A stretch of 64,000 nucleotides of DNA from NCBI GenBank assembly GCA_025459175.1, contig JALORC010000057.1, forward strand, positions 1 to 64,000, read 5' to 3'. Source of the DNA: Planctomycetota bacterium (GTDB taxonomy: Bacteria > Planctomycetota > UBA1135 > UBA2386). The notes under the pieces are model-generated. The model was given only the letters and a program-made list of their open reading frames with translations, ran no database searches and was not told where the DNA came from. The translations under genes were made by a program, and so were the position numbers. Shown in pieces: positions 62,349 through 64,000 of the stretch; position 1 is the first letter of the stretch, and every line of letters starts with the position of its first letter.

Positions 62349-62572
62349 GGCTGCTGCGCGCGGTCGGTGGTGTGTACGTCCGTGCTGACCGGCGCGGGGC
62401 GCCGACGCCAGAGCATTGCGGCGGCGACGAGCAGCGCTGCGCCGAGCACGAGGCCGGTGCCCATCGCGGGCACTGGCTGGCCGGTGGCGGGCGCCGAGGT
62501 GAGGCTCACCGAGCCGGCGACGAAGTACCAGAGACCGAGCGCTCCGAGCAGGGTTGCGGCGAGGCGACGCAT
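62345..62572 (-). CDS. Small two-helix membrane protein
   Basis: A 75-residue protein with hydrophobic helices at about 4-24 and 38-56, then a polar tail (RRRPAPVSTDVHTTDRAQQP). No family recognised. It overlaps the next gene by ATGA, and both share strand and unit. Confidence 0.6.
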   Translation of the reverse strand: MRRLAATLLGALGLWYFVAGSVSLTSAPATGQPVPAMGTGLVLGAALLVAAAMLWRRRPAPVSTDVHTTDRAQQP

Positions 62573-62733
62573 GATGGTCTTGTAGCCTGGATGGTGAATG
62601 GGTGGACGGGGTGCTCGGCTGGTCGGCGTTCGTCGGCAGCGAGTCGGTCAGCGGCGCTTCGGGATCGCAGCCGCGACTACGGCGTCCACGGATCCCCAGC
62701 GCCGGACTTCCTCACACGGTCACGCTGCCGCTG

Positions 62734-62820
62734 TTAGGGAGTGCGGAAGCGGTCGCGCACCACCAGGAAGGCGGCCAGCACCAGGATCGCCCCGGCCACG
62801 ATCCAGACTTCGTTGGTCAT
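62734..62820 (-). CDS. 28-residue single-helix membrane microprotein
   Basis: ATG at 62820 with AGGGGA 6 nt upstream. The product has one hydrophobic helix of about 18 residues (VWIVAGAILVLAAFLVV) ending in RDRFRTP, a positive-inside tail. It is too short for routine gene callers; the ribosome site and helix give support. It lies 31 bp after the next upstream gene on the strand. Function unknown; microproteins of this type often act on larger membrane partners. Confidence 0.5.
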   Translation of the reverse strand: MTNEVWIVAGAILVLAAFLVVRDRFRTP

Positions 62821-62851
62821 CTTGGTTCCCCTGGCGTCCTGGCCGGCGACT

Positions 62852-63076
62852 CTACCAGAACCGCCACCAGGGCCGTTTTGCCTGCCGATCGCCCGTCTCC
62901 TGGAACTCGACTTCCCAGCCATCTGCGTAGTCGTGCCAGAACGCTCGGACTCTCCGCGTCGACTCGGAGACCTCGGCGCAGATGAGATCCACCAGGACCT
63001 GCTTGCGCGCCTCGAGAGATGGTTGCGACCCGGCATCCCGGGGCACGCCGACACTCACGATCCTGACCTTGGTCAT
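62852..63076 (-). CDS. Small hypothetical protein
   Basis: A 74-residue protein beginning MTKVRIVSVGVPRDAGSQPS and ending in KRPWWRFW. The ATG at 63076 is favoured by AGGAGA about 4 nt upstream; a longer reading from 63175 would overlap the preceding gene by ATGA but adds Arg-rich, unlikely sequence. No family. It contains two Cys-free short strands and an acidic helix. Confidence 0.6.
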   Translation of the reverse strand: MTKVRIVSVGVPRDAGSQPSLEARKQVLVDLICAEVSESTRRVRAFWHDYADGWEVEFQETGDRQAKRPWWRFW

Positions 63077-63171
63077 GACTCTCCTGGTTCGAGCTGTTCC
63101 TTCGCCGGCCAGCGTCATCCTCGCGGCGTCGCGATTGCTGGCGACAGTCCGGCCGGCACCACGCCGTCGGA

Positions 63172-63519
63172 TCATCCATCGCGCCGCCGAACACGGGAAG
63201 CGGAGGTCAGCAGGGCGTGCTCAAAGCGTTCCTCGAAGAAGGCTCGCCGATCCGGAAGCTCCAGATACTCCGAAGCCTTCGCCAAGTTCTTCCAGAACCC
63301 ACCTGGCAACGGGCGATCTCGAACGCGCTCCAGCAGCAACTCCAGACGCTCGAGAACGACCGGTCGCTGATCCACGTGCCAGAGCCTCGGCCGGAGAGGC
63401 ATGAGGCTGCTGTCCATGTCGAAGGGCGGTCCCTCGATGCCGGCAATGCGCGCTGCAAACTGGATGGGAACGTCGGCCAAGGCCACGGTCTTGGCCGCTC
63501 GCAGCTGTTCCCGGCTCAT
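63172..63519 (-). CDS. Hypothetical protein
   Basis: A 115-residue soluble protein with LRPRLWHVDQRPVVLERLEL and a C-terminal helical stretch ending ASRVRRRDG. I recognise no family. It stands upstream of the 74-residue protein and downstream of a membrane protein on the same strand, so the small genes here may be one unit. Confidence 0.55.
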   Translation of the reverse strand: MSREQLRAAKTVALADVPIQFAARIAGIEGPPFDMDSSLMPLRPRLWHVDQRPVVLERLELLLERVRDRPLPGGFWKNLAKASEYLELPDRRAFFEERFEHALLTSASRVRRRDG

Positions 63520-63537
63520 GGTCGGCGGACTCTCACG

Positions 63538-63942
63538 CTACCAACGCTCACCGCGAACAACCTGCGCGATCCCGTAGCTGAAGCCCGCGGCCAACAGGGC
63601 TGGGATCCACACGGCGGCGACGAACCCCATCCACTGGATCACGCCGGCGAGGCGACGGCTCCACAGCATGTACAGGAGCAGCCCCCAGTGCGGGTAGATG
63701 CTGATCAGCAGCTGGACCACGAGCGCCATGCCGACCACCCCGCGAACTCGCAGGTCGCTGAAGACCCAGAGCAGGTAGGCAGGCATCCAGACGAAGAGAA
63801 ACGCCACCGCCGCCACTTCCATGGACGCGCCGCCGATGCCGCCGACGACGGTCGATGCCGCCAACAGCAATGCGAAGCAGCGCAGTCGAAGGGTCGCAGG
63901 GTGCAGCCGCTCGGGCGCGGGGAGCAGTGCCAGCTCGGTCAT
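63538..63942 (-). CDS. Hypothetical membrane protein with about four helices
   Basis: A 134-residue protein with hydrophobic stretches at about 22-38, 43-60, 68-90 and 104-124. The first 20 residues are polar (MTELALLPAPERLHPATLRL). No family is recognised. It is 18 bp upstream of the 115-residue gene on the same strand. The gene is complete in the window. Confidence 0.62.
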   Translation of the reverse strand: MTELALLPAPERLHPATLRLRCFALLLAASTVVGGIGGASMEVAAVAFLFVWMPAYLLWVFSDLRVRGVVGMALVVQLLISIYPHWGLLLYMLWSRRLAGVIQWMGFVAAVWIPALLAAGFSYGIAQVVRGERW

Positions 63943-64000
63943 GTTCGTGTCCGCGGTTGTCGTTGGCCGGTCCGGGGAATCGTCCGGTGCTGATGCTAAC

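Overview
The window is uniformly GC-rich and gene-dense. It looks like one contiguous stretch of Gram-negative bacterial chromosome, most likely a planctomycete (Planctomycetota). That placement is an inference. It rests on an outer-membrane gene set (BamA, TolC-like lipoprotein, many lipoboxes), large secreted proteins of unknown function, a DUF1570-like metallopeptidase, separate CoaB and biotin carboxylase proteins, and a strong antisense ORF bias from high GC. I see no IS element, prophage, tRNA, rRNA or CRISPR array.

Layout. 1-5 kb: end of an N-formylglutamate amidohydrolase, a small phosphoesterase, a multispanning glycosyltransferase and a double beta-carbonic anhydrase with a His-rich tail. 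5-13 kb: fusA, two cupins, a PTPS-III-like pterin enzyme, a 750-bp gene-poor gap, an FAD enzyme diverging from an MFS carrier, and a PDZ lipoprotein. 13-22 kb: mutM, then propionyl/methylmalonyl-CoA genes (epimerase and carboxyltransferase), a metallopeptidase, a Gfo/Idh/MocA oxidoreductase, and biotin carboxylase with its carrier protein and a lipoprotein. 22-24 kb: a clear cobalamin riboswitch in front of a secreted protein, diverging from a mutarotase. 24-31 kb: a coiled-coil membrane protein, PTS enzyme I coupled to a protein with four Myb-like repeats, then a STAS protein, a hybrid-like histidine kinase and a response regulator. 31-37 kb: a four-gene tripartite efflux operon whose fusion-protein gene carries a frameshift. 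37-47 kb: coaB, ftsK, a second FtsK-like protein without a motor, a short dnaB, bamA, a Nudix hydrolase and a CysQ-like phosphatase. 48-64 kb: CBS and DUF342 proteins, secreted and SOUL proteins, HDOD plus transhydrogenase, ChaN-like, SDR, secreted hydrolase, and a run of small unknown genes.

Functional links. The epimerase, carboxyltransferase, biotin carboxylase and carrier fit the propionyl-CoA to methylmalonyl-CoA route, whose mutase step needs B12; the riboswitch lies about 1.7 kb beyond the carrier gene. Many neighbours share 4-base ATGA or GTGA overlaps, so translational coupling is common here. The most unusual items are the motorless FtsK paralogue beside ftsK, the B12-controlled secreted protein, the tail-anchored double carbonic anhydrase, and enzyme I coupled to a four-repeat Myb-like protein.
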